DNA from: Actinomycetota bacterium
Lineage (GTDB): Bacteria > Actinomycetota > Acidimicrobiia > Acidimicrobiales > GCA-2861595
DNA: 5,490 nt
Direction of reading: 5' to 3'
Assembly (NCBI GenBank): GCA_016781225.1
Contig: JADDQT010000153.1
Coordinates: forward strand, 1-5,490
Position 1 is the stretch's first letter. Every line of letters begins with the position of its first letter. The notes beneath the pieces are model-generated. The model searched no databases, was not told where the DNA came from, and was given only the letters and a program-made list of their open reading frames with translations. A program made the translations under genes and the position numbers. Positions 4,424 to 5,490 of this stretch are shown in pieces.

Positions 4424-5332
4424 TCAGTCGGCCCCTCTCCGGGTCGAGCGTTCGAACTGCTCCAGCAGCCGGACTCGATGCTCCAGGTCGGCATCGACGA
4501 CCTGGCGCCGGGCCAGCGCCGCTGGCAGGTTCCGAAACGCGGTGCGAAGCCCCTGGCGCGCCGCCGGATGCGACCAACCGCTTGCCAAGGCCTTGGCGGT
4601 GATGGTCAACGCCGGACCGAGGGGGCGACGCATCCACGCCGACAACACGGCGTTGCGCACCTCGAGCTCGTGGCGCCGGCCCTGGTTCCGGACAGGCGAC
4701 GGATGGTGATGGGCGATGACTTCGTCGACGTAGGCCAAACCCCACCCCGCCCGCACCAGGTCCAGAGCGAGAAGCTGCTCCTCGCCGTAGAAGAACAGCA
4801 ATGGCTCGAAACCGCCGACCTCCAAGAAGGCCGAACGGCGCACGACGGTCCCGCAGGCAAGGAAGCCGAGCACGGGGGGTCCCGGTAGGTCGGCTTCGCC
4901 CGGTAGGAGGTCCTCGGCCATGGCCGAGCTGACGGGATCCAGCCGGGCCTCGTCCCCGACGAGTACCCGAGCAGCCAGCAGGCCCAGGCGGTCCGCGGCA
5001 TCGAAGGTGTCGGCGGCACGGCTCAGCGCTCCCTCCGCCCACCACGAGTCGTCGTCGGAGAAGGCGACGTAGGGCGTGGTCGCCTGCTCCACGCCGAGAT
5101 TGCGGGCCTCGAGGCCGCGGTTGTCACCCATCTCGATGAGGCGCACGGCGGGGAACATGGACCGCACGGTGGCCACGGTGGGATCCGTCGAGCCGTTGTC
5201 CACGACGATGACCGGAGGACGCTCGGACAGCTCAGCGAGGCGGTCGAGCGTCGTCATCAGCTGGTCGCAGCGGTCGCGAGTGACCACGACGACCGTGACC
5301 CGACCGTCGGGCTCTTCGGGAGGAGGGCTCAC
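4424..5332 (-). CDS. Family 2 glycosyltransferase (GT-A fold)
   Basis: 302 residues from GTG 5332 to TGA 4424-4426. The GT-A nucleotide-sugar domain is clear: RVTVVVVTRDR (11-21), VIVVDNGSTD (41-50), NRGLEARNLGV (71-81), the DXD-type metal site FSDDDSWW (91-98), FLACGTVVRRSAFLEVGGFE (157-176) and the acceptor-side FFYGEEQLLALDLVRAGWGLAYV (180-202), ending in a VIAHHHPSP stretch (205-213). These proteins move a sugar from a nucleotide donor to a lipid- or glycan-linked acceptor at the inner face of the membrane; rhamnosyl or similar transfer is common in close relatives, but the substrate cannot be read here. No strong transmembrane segment is seen. The start is fixed by GTGA overlap with the upstream gene's stop and by GAGGAG (5346-5341) 8 nt before GTG. 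The C-terminal 80 residues are Arg-rich helices. It is co-directional and coupled with the partial gene upstream, so both probably serve one surface-glycan pathway. Confidence 0.92.
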   Translation of the reverse strand: MSPPPEEPDGRVTVVVVTRDRCDQLMTTLDRLAELSERPPVIVVDNGSTDPTVATVRSMFPAVRLIEMGDNRGLEARNLGVEQATTPYVAFSDDDSWWAEGALSRAADTFDAADRLGLLAARVLVGDEARLDPVSSAMAEDLLPGEADLPGPPVLGFLACGTVVRRSAFLEVGGFEPLLFFYGEEQLLALDLVRAGWGLAYVDEVIAHHHPSPVRNQGRRHELEVRNAVLSAWMRRPLGPALTITAKALASGWSHPAARQGLRTAFRNLPAALARRQVVDADLEHRVRLLEQFERSTRRGAD

Positions 5333-5490
5333 GCCGGCTGCTCCTCGCCGATGCCAATGGGACGTCCCACGCCGGCCAGGTCGTCCAGTGCGTCGATCAC
5401 ATCCTCGACGCTCAGAGCCAGCAGCCCGGGGTCAGGCGTTTCGCCCCGTGGGTCGCCGGTGGTGCCTCGCCACAGCACCCGATGCCCTGG
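5329..5490 (-). CDS. C-terminal end of a probable family 9 (heptosyltransferase-type) glycosyltransferase
   Basis: The frame is open from the window edge (codon at 5490-5488) to TGA at 5331-5329, giving 53 residues. The segment HRVLWRGTTGDPRGETPDP followed by LLALSVEDVIDALDDL looks like the extreme C-terminus of actinobacterial GT9 proteins, where a VLW-G-GDP-G-PDP stretch is followed by a helix beginning with a V-DV pattern. This is recognition from memory of a short tail, so the family call is tentative; that it is the end of a coding region is better supported, by codon use and by the GTGA overlap with the following family 2 glycosyltransferase. The catalytic part lies outside the window. 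Confidence 0.62.
   Translation of the reverse strand, partial: PGHRVLWRGTTGDPRGETPDPGLLALSVEDVIDALDDLAGVGRPIGIGEEQPA

Noticed and set aside
4311..5045. Upstream extension of the small minus-strand gene into a 315-residue frame
   Set aside because: The extra part is Arg/Pro/Gly-rich shadow of the glycosyltransferase. Natural codon use and a good ribosome binding site begin only at ATG 4310.

Overview
This window is high-GC DNA, and nearly every third codon position is G or C. Together with the gene content, this points to an actinobacterium. The tRNA gene has no encoded CCA, and one gene appears to be transcribed without a leader. The style of the proteins suggests an acidimicrobial-type or related actinomycete chromosome, but the exact lineage is inference. 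The window reads as an ordinary chromosomal segment. I saw no insertion sequences, CRISPR arrays, integrases or phage genes.

Layout from left to right. (1) 2-931, plus strand: the C-terminal part of a protein of unknown function, with a long charged helical region followed by a CARDB-like beta domain. (2) 942-2911, minus strand: a two-gene larB-larC operon for the nickel-pincer nucleotide (NPN) cofactor of lactate racemase-type enzymes. The two genes overlap by ATGA. The third pathway gene, larE, and the usual client larA are not in the window. (3) 2912-2983: a short divergent control region with a perfect 9-bp inverted repeat and a putative pheA promoter. (4) 2984-3925, plus strand: pheA, a monofunctional prephenate dehydratase with an ACT domain. 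It ends in a perfect hairpin that spans the stop codon. (5) 3955-4037, plus strand: tRNA-Ser(UGA), followed by a large hairpin that can serve as terminator for both strands. (6) 4098-4310, minus strand: a 70-residue acidic helical-hairpin protein that resembles half of a ferritin-like bundle. (7) 4424-5490, minus strand: a family 2 glycosyltransferase, translationally coupled to the 3' end of an upstream gene that looks like a family 9 (heptosyltransferase-type) glycosyltransferase.

Three functional themes sit side by side: nickel cofactor synthesis (LarB, LarC), phenylalanine synthesis (PheA), and cell-surface glycan assembly (the two glycosyltransferases). Only larBC and the glycosyltransferase pair look like operons. 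The features most worth a second look are the inverted repeat between larB and pheA (it overlaps the larB ribosome binding site and lies against the pheA promoter), the apparently leaderless pheA, the stem-loop over the pheA stop codon, and the small ferritin-like protein. I found no convincing case for a wholly new multi-gene system.
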